Source of the DNA: Pedobacter rhizosphaerae
GTDB lineage: Bacteria; Bacteroidota; Bacteroidia; Sphingobacteriales; Sphingobacteriaceae
Assembly: GCF_900111155.1 (NCBI RefSeq)
Contig: NZ_FOGG01000001.1
Coordinates: 224,435 to 288,434, forward strand
Direction: 5' to 3'
DNA length: 64,000 nucleotides
This document shows positions 28,392 to 36,661 of the stretch, one piece after another. Made by a program: the position numbers and the translations under genes. Position 1 is the stretch's first letter; each line of letters opens with the position of its first letter. The notes beneath the pieces were generated by a model, which saw nothing but the letters and a program-made list of their open reading frames with translations, ran no database searches and had not been told where the DNA came from.

Positions 28392-28549
28392 TCCCCACCT
28401 ATATCAACTCACCACCTCATCACCCTCACCGTCTCCACTTTTCAACCGCTTTTTTGCATTTTCATGACCAATGAACAGCATTATTACAGTTTTGACATTC
28501 ACTTAACGTTAACAAATTAATAAATTAGCGGCCTTATTAATTCATAAAA

Positions 28550-29743
28550 ATGACTAAACACACAAAACTGGGTTTGGTTGGCTTGGCATTATCGTTATCT
28601 ACCCTGGTAACTTATGGTCAGGACAATCTGGTAAACTCCTTAAAAAACAATCAAAGCGACAATAGTAAAGCAGCATTTAAATTTACAGAAGTAATCAACC
28701 TGGCTAACACGCCGGTTCAGAACCAAGGCTCTTCTGGTACTTGCTGGAGCTATTCTACCAACTCTTTTCTAGAATCTGAAATGATTAAAGCAGGAAAACA
28801 GCCTGTTGTTTTATCTCAGTTATTTACCGCACGCAATGCTTATGTAGAAAAAGGTAAGAACTATGTACGTATGCATGGAGCAGTATCATTAGGTGATGGA
28901 GGTGCTTTGCATGATGTAATTAACATGTACAGAAAATATGGTGCAGTACCTCAGGAAGTTTATACCGGACTGAACTACGGCACTAAAACCAACAAAACAG
29001 GAGAGTTAGGTGATATTGAAAAAGGTGTTCTAGAAGCGGTTGTTAAAAATGCTAACGGAGAGTTAACGCCTAACTGGATTAAAGCTTACACAGGTGTAAT
29101 TGATGCTTATTTAGGGCAGGTTCCAGAAAATTTTACTTACAATGGTAAAAAATATACCCCTAAAACATTTGCCAATGAGGTAGTTGGTTTAAATGCAGAT
29201 AACTATGTTGAACTTTCTTCTTTTAACGACCATCCTTTCTACAGCAAATTTACTTTGTTGGTTCCCGATAACTGGTCGTTTGATCAGGTTTATAATGTGA
29301 AGGTTAATGAATTAACCGATATTATCGATAATGCATTAAAAACGGGTTACACTGTAGCCTGGGCAACAGATGTGAGCGAGAAATCTTTCAGCTGGAAAAA
29401 TGGTGTAGCTTACGTTCCTGCAGTTCCATTTGCAGATATGACTATGGCACAAAAGGCAGAGATGTTCGATGGACCAAAACCAGAAATGGAGATTACTCAG
29501 GAAAACCGCCAGTTGGCTTTCGATAACTACCAAACTACTGATGATCATGGTATGCACATTGTAGGTTCAGCTAAAGATCAAACCGGTAAGGAATACTATA
29601 TCGTTAAAAATTCTTGGGGAGCTACCAACGATTACAAAGGTTATTTATATGTAACAAAAAATTATGTAAAATATAAATCAACTGCTATATTGTTGAACAA
29701 GGCTGGTATTCCAGGCGCAATCTCTAAGAAATTAGGATTGTAA
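28550..29743 (+). CDS. Secreted C1 (papain-fold) cysteine peptidase, bleomycin-hydrolase-like
   Basis: The 397-aa protein has a signal peptide (about 1-23, ending TYGQ) and a papain-fold catalytic domain. Catalytic residues can be placed at Cys65 in SSGTCWSYS, His333 in DDHGMHIVG and Asn354 in VKNSWGA, with Gln59 before the cysteine as oxyanion residue. The arrangement resembles the bleomycin hydrolase/PepC branch, but here the protein is predicted to be exported. The gene is monocistronic and ends in a strong hairpin terminator. Confidence 0.9.
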   Translation: MTKHTKLGLVGLALSLSTLVTYGQDNLVNSLKNNQSDNSKAAFKFTEVINLANTPVQNQGSSGTCWSYSTNSFLESEMIKAGKQPVVLSQLFTARNAYVEKGKNYVRMHGAVSLGDGGALHDVINMYRKYGAVPQEVYTGLNYGTKTNKTGELGDIEKGVLEAVVKNANGELTPNWIKAYTGVIDAYLGQVPENFTYNGKKYTPKTFANEVVGLNADNYVELSSFNDHPFYSKFTLLVPDNWSFDQVYNVKVNELTDIIDNALKTGYTVAWATDVSEKSFSWKNGVAYVPAVPFADMTMAQKAEMFDGPKPEMEITQENRQLAFDNYQTTDDHGMHIVGSAKDQTGKEYYIVKNSWGATNDYKGYLYVTKNYVKYKSTAILLNKAGIPGAISKKLGL

Positions 29744-29763
29744 TCAACAAGCTAAATAATTCG

Positions 29764-29798
29764 AAAGCCATGGTAATTTATTTACTGTGGCTTTTTTT
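29764..29798 (+). terminator. Terminator of the C1 peptidase gene
   Basis: AAAGCCA pairs with TGGCTTT and, inside a 2-nt internal bulge on each side, GTAA pairs with TTAC. Seven T residues end the structure. Confidence 0.85.
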
Positions 29799-29834
29799 AG
29801 TTTAAGGGTAAGCTAGAGGACTGAAGCAGAAAGA

Positions 29835-30089
29835 TGCCTGAGGTGGTTAAAAGAACAAAGAGTAAGGAGCAAGGAACAATGATAAAATCATTACCATTCA
29901 CTAAATCTCCTTTAATCTGCGGGAGAATTAAGAAGAAGACTAAACTTTAAAATCTGGTAAGGTGCTTGAGGTGGTTAAAAGAACAAAGAGTAAGGAGCAA
30001 GGAACAATGACAAAATCACTTCTATTAACAAATCTCCTTTAATCTGCGGGAGAATTAAGAAGAAGACTGAACATTAAATTTTGCTAAGG
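29835..30089. repeat. Tandem repeat with period 127-128 bp
   Basis: Copies start at 29835 and 29963, with a third start at 30090. Each begins with a TGCCTGAGGTGGTTAAAA-like phrase and contains AACAAAGAGTAAGGAGCAAG and CTCCTTTAATCTGCGGGAG. The ACAAAGAGTAAGGAGCAAGG words recur in altered order at about 63868-63897. Confidence 0.85.
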
Positions 30090-30157
30090 TGCCTTAGGTG
30101 GTTAAAACAACAACGATCAAACCCACAATCTCGATACTTGCTACTCACATCTTGATA

Positions 30158-31069
30158 CTAAAAAATCCCCAATTGCGTCAGCACAAACCACCATACCCCT
30201 GTTGTAATAAACGATAACAAAATCCCGATCCCCACAATCAGATTAGATAATTTTGGGTTTAGATTATATTGGTCTGCAACTACACCAGCCGTTAATAAAG
30301 TCGGCATGGCCATCTCAAAAATGGTGACTTGGGTAATCAGCCCTTTCAATGCCAACAGTACGGCAATCACTATCAGTACAAGTGGTGCTAAAATCAATTT
30401 GTACAATAAAGCAAAGCTGATGGCTTTCCATTCGCTAAACCATCCACCAAACCTCAATTGTAAGCCGATAGAAAATAAAGCCAGTGGACCAACTGTACCT
30501 GCAAGTTTATCGAACAAGGGATTCAGGACGCTAATATCGACGAATCTGGGTACTGTTAAGGCTAGGATACAACCGATTAACGGGGGGAAAGTCAATACTT
30601 TTTTGAGCACCAGTTTGGCACTTAGTTTTTGTTGTTGCGAAGAACGGATAGCTACAATGATTCCAATTGTAGATAACAGGGTAAACGTTACCTGATCACA
30701 GATAATGGCTGTGCCGAATTCCTTTTCACTAAAATAGGCTGCAATTAAGGGCAAGCCAACAAATGTAGTGTTGCTTAAGGAGCTGGTTAGTTTAAGCCCT
30801 CCAGAAGTGGCTTTACTGATTGTTTTGAATCGGCTGTACAGGGTAATAAATACCCAGCCAAGCATCCATACCAAAATGGGAGCAAGGGCCGGAAAAAGCA
30901 AATCTTTAGTCCAGGTTATGTGAGGAAGATATTTAAATGAGGTGGCAGGTAATGCCAGATAGATAATCCATGCGTTAATACCTTTGTGTGCATCTTTGGG
31001 TAAAACTTTACGTTTGCGGAAAAGAATACCTGCAATGATGCATAAGCCAATAAGAATAAAATTTGCCAT
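30158..31069 (-). CDS. AEC family transporter (auxin efflux carrier type)
   Basis: The 303-aa protein is almost entirely hydrophobic, with about ten membrane helices and a duplicated five-helix layout typical of the AEC family. Landmarks are SSLSNTTFVGLPLIAAYF near residues 95-112 (the first crossover region) and the C-terminal MPTLLTAGVVADQYNLNP. Such carriers export or exchange small organic anions. The substrate cannot be told. The gene is single, running toward the repeat-filled gap. Confidence 0.88.
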   Translation of the reverse strand: MANFILIGLCIIAGILFRKRKVLPKDAHKGINAWIIYLALPATSFKYLPHITWTKDLLFPALAPILVWMLGWVFITLYSRFKTISKATSGGLKLTSSLSNTTFVGLPLIAAYFSEKEFGTAIICDQVTFTLLSTIGIIVAIRSSQQQKLSAKLVLKKVLTFPPLIGCILALTVPRFVDISVLNPLFDKLAGTVGPLALFSIGLQLRFGGWFSEWKAISFALLYKLILAPLVLIVIAVLLALKGLITQVTIFEMAMPTLLTAGVVADQYNLNPKLSNLIVGIGILLSFITTGVWWFVLTQLGIF

Positions 31070-31089
31070 TGATGAGGCAAAGATAGCCT

Positions 31090-31131
31090 ATAAAAGAAAA
31101 ACGCCAATAAGAAATTGATCTATTGGCGTTT
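31090..31131 (-). terminator. Terminator of the Dps gene
   Basis: On the minus strand AAACGCCAATA pairs with TATTGGCGTTT (11 bp, perfect) and is followed by TTCTTTTA. It separates the Dps gene from the AEC transporter gene, which starts at 31069. Confidence 0.85.
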
Positions 31132-31148
31132 ATATATGTAAATTAATG

Positions 31149-31622
31149 TTACTTCAAATGAGCTCTTAAGAACCAGGCCATTTCTTCGTGTGTTTCCATC
31201 AGACCCGTAATAAAGTCGCTCGTTCCGGCATCGCCGTAGTCGTTCGCAATTGGGTTAATGTTTCCCCTGATGAATTCAATGATCGCTTCGTGGTCAGCAA
31301 GTAAGTCTTTAATATAGCCTAAGCTATCGTTATGACGCTCACTGTATTCTGTTAAATGGGTTAAAGCTAAAAAGTTTTTTAAGGTTGCAGGAGCATAGTG
31401 GCCAATTTTACGAATCCGTTCTGCTACGCTATCAATAAATTCATCCAACTGATTGTACTGCTCTTCGAAGAACTTGTGCTTAGCTAAAAAGTCAATGCCT
31501 TCTACATTCCAGTGTGCATTGCGGGTTTTGGTATATAAAACATATTCATCAGCTAATAATTTAGCTAATTGTTCTGATACTGCTTGTCTATTTTCGGTAC
31601 TGATTCCAATTTTTGCTTCCAT
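31149..31622 (-). CDS. dps: Dps family ferritin-like DNA-protection protein
   Basis: The 157-aa protein is a Dps-type mini-ferritin that stores iron and protects DNA from oxidative damage. The ferroxidase ligands are in register: His37 (RNAHWNVEG), His49, Asp64 and Glu68. Their spacing (12, 15 and 4 residues) equals that of characterised Dps proteins. There is no extended basic N-terminal tail, so direct DNA binding is less certain. It is a single gene with its own terminator. Confidence 0.93.
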   Translation of the reverse strand: MEAKIGISTENRQAVSEQLAKLLADEYVLYTKTRNAHWNVEGIDFLAKHKFFEEQYNQLDEFIDSVAERIRKIGHYAPATLKNFLALTHLTEYSERHNDSLGYIKDLLADHEAIIEFIRGNINPIANDYGDAGTSDFITGLMETHEEMAWFLRAHLK

Positions 31623-31722
31623 TTTTGATTGTTATTTTGATACACCTAATTTACTCTTTTAGGTTGTGAAAATGGAAATTGAATATCATTATTGTGTTAA
31701 AAAAATAGCCTGATAAAGCCGG

Positions 31723-32949
31723 TTACACAGACGGTTTTGGCTTTTTCTTTTTAGACCACACCTTTTTCTTTCCGTTGTTTTTAGGATGAGTTTTCTTCTC
31801 TTCTACATGCTTAATTTCTATGGCTGCAACGGCTTCTGGAAGTGGGATTCGCGGAACCTCTTTCTCAATTAGTTTCTCAATATTATCAAACTTACGTTTA
31901 TCTCTTCCATTTACCAATGTAATTGCAGTACCAGTGGTTGCAGCTCTCGCAGTACGGCCAATGCGGTGTACATAATCTGCAGGATCATGGGGTACGTCGT
32001 AGTTAATTACCAGATCAATACCCTCTACATCTATTCCTCTGGATAAAACATCCGTTCCAATTAAAATAGGAAGTCTTCTGTTCTTGAAGGCCAGTAAAAT
32101 ATCTTCCCGTTCCTTCTGCCCAAGATCAGAGTGGAAAGGCTCAGCTTTAATGCCTAAACCTTTAAAAGCCTTATGAAGGGCTTTAACTTTTTCTTTAGTG
32201 GAAGCGAAAATAATACTGCTTTTGTATTGATCGGCCTTAAAAATTTCAGTTAATAAAGCCTGTTTCTGTTGGTCGTGGATGTTATATGCCTGTTGGTTAA
32301 TTCCTTCTGCAGGTTTGGCAATAGAGATGGTAATCTGCTTAGGCTCATGGAGAATAGTGCCTGCCATTTTACGGATTTTAGGAGCCATAGTAGCCGAAAA
32401 TAAAAGCGTTTGACGCTTTTTAGGCAAGTAGCTTACAATCCGCATAATGTCGTCATAGAAGCCCATATCCAACATTCTGTCTGCCTCATCTAAAATAAGG
32501 TGCTGCAAATGTTGAAGCTTCAAGGCACCGGAAGAAAGGTGAGCCATTAATCTACCCGGGGTAGCAATAATGATATCCACTCCCTCACGCATAGAACGCT
32601 TCTGTTGTTCATAAGCAATGCCATCGCCACCACCATAAACAGCTAAAGAACTGATGTTGGTGAAATAAGCAAGCGCCTCAACCTGTAAGTCGATTTGTTG
32701 AGCCAGCTCTCGCGTAGGCGCTAAAATCAAGGTATTGTTGTGTCTGTCGGCTGCCCGACTAATTTTATCCATTACAGGTAAAAGATAACTGGCTGTTTTT
32801 CCAGTCCCTGTTTGAGCGCAGGCAATGAGATCGTGATTCTCTAAGATTACCGGTATAGCTTGTTCTTGTATTGGAGTAGCGCTTTTATATCCCATGGCCA
32901 TTAGGCCTTCGTATAAATCGGGGTTGAAATTAAAGTCGTTAAAATTCAA
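31723..32949 (-). CDS. DEAD-box ATP-dependent RNA helicase
   Basis: The 408-aa protein has the two RecA domains of DEAD-box helicases. Visible motifs are the Q motif (ATPIQEQAIP), motif I AQTGTGKT, motif Ia PTRELAQQ, motif II DEAD, motif III SAT, motif V GTDVLSRGIDV and motif VI HRIGRTAR. A short Lys-rich tail ends KKKKPKPSV, a likely RNA-binding extension. It resembles RhlE-type helicases, which act on ribosome assembly or RNA decay. A well-formed promoter lies directly upstream. Confidence 0.95.
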   Translation of the reverse strand: MNFNDFNFNPDLYEGLMAMGYKSATPIQEQAIPVILENHDLIACAQTGTGKTASYLLPVMDKISRAADRHNNTLILAPTRELAQQIDLQVEALAYFTNISSLAVYGGGDGIAYEQQKRSMREGVDIIIATPGRLMAHLSSGALKLQHLQHLILDEADRMLDMGFYDDIMRIVSYLPKKRQTLLFSATMAPKIRKMAGTILHEPKQITISIAKPAEGINQQAYNIHDQQKQALLTEIFKADQYKSSIIFASTKEKVKALHKAFKGLGIKAEPFHSDLGQKEREDILLAFKNRRLPILIGTDVLSRGIDVEGIDLVINYDVPHDPADYVHRIGRTARAATTGTAITLVNGRDKRKFDNIEKLIEKEVPRIPLPEAVAAIEIKHVEEKKTHPKNNGKKKVWSKKKKPKPSV

Positions 32950-32972
32950 TCTGTTATATTTATAAAATAAGG

Positions 32973-33004
32973 CAAAAGTACCTTAAATTACCGCTAATAG
33001 CAAA
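32973..33004 (-). promoter_or_regulatory. Bacteroidota-type promoter of the DEAD-box helicase gene
   Basis: On the minus strand TTTG (33004-33001) and TACTTTTG (32980-32973) are 20 nt apart, an exact match to TTTG-N19-21-TAnnTTTG. The start codon at 32949 lies about 20 nt beyond the predicted transcription start. Confidence 0.65.
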
Positions 33005-33132
33005 TACATTGTGAATAAGGAATAAATACATTGATTGTTGATTTTTTAATGCATGGCATTGAGCTTCGGATCAAATCGTTTTTTATAATCTTTATACTCG
33101 CAACTTGATACTTGCTACTCACATCTCGCTAC

Positions 33133-33163
33133 TCAAAAATAAAGCCCCGACAAATATCGAGGC
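33133..33163 (-). terminator. Terminator of the Hsp20 gene
   Basis: On the minus strand GCCTCGA pairs with TCGGGGC (one G-U pair) around a 6-nt loop, then TTTATTTTTG follows. Confidence 0.75.
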
Positions 33164-33185
33164 CCTGGCATTATGATAGACAAAA

Positions 33186-33626
33186 CTAATCCACTGCAAT
33201 GTTTTTTGCCGGTGTGTTCGTTTCGGGATTTTTAGGAAGATTTACTTTTAAAATACCATCAGCATAAGCTGCAGAAATCTGATCTGCAAGCACTTTTCCG
33301 TTTAGGGCGAATGCACGCTCAAAGTTTCCATTACTGTATTCTCTTCTGCTGAATTTTTTAGCCTCTTCAGCTTGCTCATCAGCAGTGTAAGAAATCGTTA
33401 ATACATCATCTTTGGTGATCACCTTTAAATGTTCTTTCACCAGATTGGGCGCGTATACATGGATAATAAAGTGTTGATCAGTTTCTTCAATATTGACAGG
33501 AACTTTTCTGAAATGTGCTTCAAAAAATGGGTGCTGATGCTTGAAATGTCTTCCAAATCGACCTTCTCTAGGTCTGCAATCACCATAATTCATTTTGCCG
33601 TTATGGCATCTATGTTCGTTATACAT
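33186..33626 (-). CDS. Hsp20/alpha-crystallin small heat-shock protein
   Basis: The 146-aa protein has a His/Arg-rich N-terminal arm (about 1-40, including HFKHQHPFFEAHFRK), an alpha-crystallin domain (about 42-130) and a short tail whose IAV near the end could serve as the I-x-I type anchoring motif. The phrase GNFERAFALNGKV and the following DGILKVNLPK are typical of the domain. Small heat-shock proteins hold unfolded proteins in soluble oligomers. It lies downstream of a truncated glycosyltransferase and two small membrane-protein genes, perhaps one stress-related transcript. Confidence 0.9.
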   Translation of the reverse strand: MYNEHRCHNGKMNYGDCRPREGRFGRHFKHQHPFFEAHFRKVPVNIEETDQHFIIHVYAPNLVKEHLKVITKDDVLTISYTADEQAEEAKKFSRREYSNGNFERAFALNGKVLADQISAAYADGILKVNLPKNPETNTPAKNIAVD

Positions 33627-33697
33627 AATTTTTGTTTTTAATTTTTACTAATTGTTTAATAGTTGTAGTGGCTTCTTCAGCTGCTACTTTTGGAATG

Positions 33698-34081
33698 CTA
33701 GCCCTTCGATATAGAAGGGATATTTAATTTTTGCGCAATTAAATGGGCAAAGGGAAAGGCCGCAGAGAAAACGATATAATCAAAATTTACACCGCTAACC
33801 TTTTCCATGATGTCGTCTATCAACTTCATGGGATGTAATAGTGCGCTAATCAAGCCAGAATCTGGCTTATCATTAAGGCTTTCATTTGCATCCTGTTCAA
33901 ATATGTCTAGATCTGTTCTATAGTATTTGAAGCTTGCCCCAATCTTTTCAATAGCCTTTTTAAACCCATTTGAACTGAAAAAGGTAATTTTTTCACCACG
34001 ATCAACAAGGGTAGAGGCTAAGTCTAGCGCCGAGTCAACCTCGTGCTTATCTGGGATGGATAGAAAAAGTACGTTCGACAT
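33698..34081 (-). pseudogene. Truncated UGT/MGT-type glycosyltransferase remnant
   Basis: The 127-aa frame reads like the first third of a GT-B glycosyltransferase of the UGT/MGT kind. It starts MSNVLFLSIPDKHEVDSA, then a Rossmann-like strand, GEKITFFSS and a later hydrophobic FDYIVFSAAFPFAHLIAQ. Such enzymes are normally about 390-420 aa, with the sugar-nucleotide site in the missing C-terminal half. A TAG stop follows IPSISKG. A second frame continues for about 25 codons to the Hsp20 start but is not clearly homologous. It is therefore probably a decayed gene, though a short functional protein cannot be excluded. Confidence 0.6.
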
Positions 34082-34083
34082 CT

Positions 34084-34326
34084 TTAATGCGTATAAATTG
34101 TTGATCTTTTTGCGGTATCAACCTGAGTTGGGGCAGTATCCAAAGCTTTATTGAAATGGTGGTTGAACCCTTTATTTTTCCAATGTTCCTGACAATGTTC
34201 GTGTTGGTAATGGTGATTACTAAAATCTAACCGGTCACGATACCCACGCTGAACTGCCAATACATTTAAACTGTAAAATGTTCCTGCTGCGGCCGCTAAA
34301 GCCAAAAAAAATCTAAATGCTCTCAT
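34084..34326 (-). CDS. Small exported or membrane-anchored His-rich protein
   Basis: The 80-aa product has an N-terminal hydrophobic segment (about 5-24) that could be a signal anchor, and a tail rich in His, Asn and Gln (for example HHYQHEHCQEHW). It begins 4 nt after the stop of the next upstream gene at 34331, so the pair is co-transcribed. I do not recognise the family. The His cluster might bind metal (inference). Confidence 0.55.
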   Translation of the reverse strand: MRAFRFFLALAAAAGTFYSLNVLAVQRGYRDRLDFSNHHYQHEHCQEHWKNKGFNHHFNKALDTAPTQVDTAKRSTIYTH

Positions 34327-34330
34327 AATT

Positions 34331-34597
34331 TCAGTTGATGTTAATTTGGGTTATCTTTCCATTGCCTTGAATATTTGGTCGGTACCAGCTGTTGTCAATA
34401 GGAACAATAGGTTCGTTATAAAAACCAAAGTCCTGTCTATAATACTGCATGAAGTGCCGGCGTTTAGCCTTAAAGTACATCTTAAAGATTAAGCCAATGA
34501 ACAGGGCAATGAGGATAAATTTGAATACAAATGGTACGAAGAAAAGGGTAGCGCCCAGCACTATTCCAAATCCTATAGCTCTTAATATTTTGATCAT
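34331..34597 (-). CDS. Small two-helix membrane protein
   Basis: The 88-aa product is mostly hydrophobic from residue 5 to 43, enough for two membrane helices, followed by a basic stretch (KAKRRH) and a polar tail. It heads the minus-strand run 34597-33186 (small membrane proteins, glycosyltransferase remnant, Hsp20). The family is not recognised. Its helix pair resembles that of the 114-aa protein at 35589-35933 only in general character. Confidence 0.55.
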   Translation of the reverse strand: MIKILRAIGFGIVLGATLFFVPFVFKFILIALFIGLIFKMYFKAKRRHFMQYYRQDFGFYNEPIVPIDNSWYRPNIQGNGKITQININ

Positions 34598-35588
34598 GTT
34601 TCTATCTTGTTTTTAAAGTAGACGCAGGACTTTTATTTTTACTTTAAAGATTTTTATTTTTTTTTGCCTCGCGCTCTGCTGCGGTAAAAATGATTGGTAG
34701 TCAAAAAACTTTCTAACCATATGGGCCATAGAAGAAAAATATAAGCAGTGCTAATAACCACCCCCAGCCCCTCCTAAATTAGGCGGAGCAGGACTGTGCT
34801 TCGGACAAATAGGAACCCTGTAGGTTCTTGTGCCTTGCCCAATTAACCCTTCGCTTTAAGATCCCGCCTGTGCGAGGATGACGATGATTGATAGGAATGC
34901 TGTTGGCTAGGAAAGACCTTTATTCTTTAGAGTTGTAGTGAGATGCTACAACTAGGTTTAATAGTCTTCTGCATCCAGCTCTGTGTGCTTCGCGAAATAA
35001 CTTTGTGGCCTCTGCGGTAAAAATGATTGATGTGGTCGTAGCGAGACGTTACAATTAGGTTTAGGTTAACCACCATGCCTGGCTCTGCACCATGCAACTC
35101 CCCGCCTTTTTTCAAGGAGGGGGTGCGAAAGCCTGTGTTGTTGCGGGGGTGGTTGCTGCGCATTGCTCAATGACCCCTTCGCTTTAAGATCCCGCCTGCG
35201 CGAGGATGACCTATGATTGATAGGAATGCTTCTGGCTAAGTAAGACCTTTATTCTTTAGCGTCATAGTGAGATGCTACAATTAGATTTAATAGTCTTTTG
35301 CATCCAGCTCTGTGTGCTTCGCGAAATAACTTTGTGGCCTTTGCGGTTAAATGTGTTACGGGTTGTGTGTTACGAGTTACGAATCAAGTCTCTGGTTCGT
35401 GGCGCACGCACCAGTTCATGTTGCCTGGCGGCTACCCACTGTCTCGCACACCCTTACCTTAAAAAGTAGGCGTGTGGGATTTTCGATGCCTTGCATGAGA
35501 ATTAGCTTACTTCGTGAAATAACTTTGTGGCCTTTGCGGTAAAAAATGATTGATCTAGCCGTAGCGAGACGCTACAACTAGAAATGAT
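34598..35588. other. Gene-free repeat-rich intergenic region
   Basis: This 991-nt stretch has no credible gene. It contains a duplicated segment of about 172 bp (34848-35019 and 35176-35348), a third partial copy near 35500-35580, several GTAGCGAGACGYTACAA phrases and two copies of a GATCCCGCCTGYGCGAGGATGAC motif. Small open frames crossing it are made of the repeats. Confidence 0.65.
34848..35348. repeat. Spaced duplication, copies about 328 bp apart
   Basis: Copy 1 (34848-35019) and copy 2 (35176-35348) share, in order, CCTTCGCTTTAAGATCCCGC, GATTGATAGGAATGCT, GACCTTTATTCTTTAG, GAGATGCTACAA, GCATCCAGCTCTGTGTGCTT and CGCGAAATAACTTTGTGGCC. About 155 bp of different sequence lies between them. 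Confidence 0.85.
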
Positions 35589-35933
35589 TTATTCTTCTCT
35601 TCTTCTTCTCCAATCCCGGCATCTGTTTTTGTACTCTTCTCTAAATCGGTCCTGATCTTCAGTACTCATATTTCGCCATTTTTCTCTCATTCCAGTCCCT
35701 CTGTGACCAAATTTGCCAGGTCCGCCGCCTCTACCGAAACTACCAAAAAGCAAGCGACATAAAACCAACAGGCCCAATGCCTGCCAGAAGTTAATGGGCT
35801 TGCAAAATACCACTTCAGGTAAGATAGAATTCCATAAAAATTTAACCACATAACCCAAAGCCGTAGCAATCAGAATTGCTCCTGGGATAAAAAAAAGAAG
35901 TTTTTTACCTCGACTAAAATTTCTACGCCTCAT
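35589..35933 (-). CDS. Small membrane protein co-encoded with an ECF sigma factor
   Basis: The 114-aa protein has two hydrophobic segments (about 12-33 and 46-66), a Gly-rich hinge and a charged C-terminal helix rich in Arg and Glu (MSTEDQDRFREEYKNRCR). It starts 9 nt after the sigma-factor stop, so the two are an operon. By position it could restrain or sense for the sigma factor, but it has no recognisable anti-sigma domain. Its charged tail loosely recalls Spy/CpxP-like sensor helices. The function is unproven. Confidence 0.6.
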   Translation of the reverse strand: MRRRNFSRGKKLLFFIPGAILIATALGYVVKFLWNSILPEVVFCKPINFWQALGLLVLCRLLFGSFGRGGGPGKFGHRGTGMREKWRNMSTEDQDRFREEYKNRCRDWRRRREE

Positions 35934-35942
35934 AACAGCAAT

Positions 35943-36494
35943 TTAATAGTTAATAAATTCTTGATATAAATGTTGTAAACGATTACGCAGATGTTTCACC
36001 GCATAACCCTTTCTTGATATTAATGTTTTAATGTTTTCGCCCGTTTCATTGGCTATATCCTGAAAAGTACGTTCCTCTAATTCATTCTGAATAAACACGT
36101 AGCGCTGGTTTTCTGGTAGCTCCTCCAATGCTGAAAATAGCTGGTCCCAAAATAATTTCTTCAAACTTTCCTCTTCCGGGCTATAGGTTTCGGCTAATAA
36201 AATCTCTCTGAAACTGATTTCGCCATCCTCATCCTCAAAACTTAAATCTTCCAAAAGCTGATCCTTTTGCTTTCGGTATCGATCGGTAATCTTGTTTCGC
36301 GCAACGCGATAAAGCCAGCTCCCTACCTGCTCAATAGCATTGGCTTCTGGCTGGTTGCTCAGTTGGTACCATACATCCTGTAAAATGTCTTCTGCATCCT
36401 CATCCGTATTCACCCGTCCACGAATGAAACTAAACAGGCGCTTACCGTAATCGGCAACAGCAGAAATGATATTTTGAGGTTCGTTTTTTGGCAC
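35943..36494 (-). CDS. ECF-type RNA polymerase sigma factor
   Basis: The 183-aa protein has sigma region 2 (about 12-75, with the DAEDILQDVWYQL segment) and region 4 (about 120-175, with LEERTFQDIANETGENIKTL). It lacks regions 1 and 3, as do extracytoplasmic-function sigma factors. The start is GTG at 36494; no in-frame ATG precedes it. It is followed by a small membrane protein that may be its partner. Which signal frees it is unknown. Confidence 0.9.
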   Translation of the reverse strand: MPKNEPQNIISAVADYGKRLFSFIRGRVNTDEDAEDILQDVWYQLSNQPEANAIEQVGSWLYRVARNKITDRYRKQKDQLLEDLSFEDEDGEISFREILLAETYSPEEESLKKLFWDQLFSALEELPENQRYVFIQNELEERTFQDIANETGENIKTLISRKGYAVKHLRNRLQHLYQEFINY

Positions 36495-36590
36495 TATTTG
36501 TTCTTTGATAAACCAGTAGACGAATGAAAATCAATATTACTTTAAATTTTATTCATTTTTTTTAATAAATATTTAGATCTCTTTTAATCA

Positions 36591-36640
36591 AAACAAAAGC
36601 CCCTACAATTTGACATGGAATAGCCAAAGCGTAAGGGCTT
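36591..36640 (-). terminator. Probable terminator of the beta-propeller lipoprotein gene
   Basis: On the minus strand AAGCCCTTAC pairs with GTAGGGGCTT (one mismatch) around a 24-nt loop and runs into TTGTTTTG. Confidence 0.6.
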
Positions 36641-36661
36641 CGAAGTAAATCGAATCAGAAA

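Larger units (their letters stand above)
29744..30157. other. Intergenic region with tandem repeats
   Basis: This 414-nt convergent gap holds the C1 peptidase terminator, a 127-128-bp tandem repeat (29835-30089) and, at its right end, a TACTTGCTACTCACATCTTGATACT-like phrase split over 30130-30160 that recurs near 33093-33137. No gene is seen. Confidence 0.6.

Noticed and set aside
28305..28520. 71-aa plus-strand open frame before the C1 peptidase gene
   Set aside because: It lies in an imperfect inverted repeat with low-complexity translation and no similarity to any family I recognise.
35272..35542. Two overlapping small open frames in the 35-kb repeat mosaic
   Set aside because: Both translate the duplicated intergenic segment and have no independent support.
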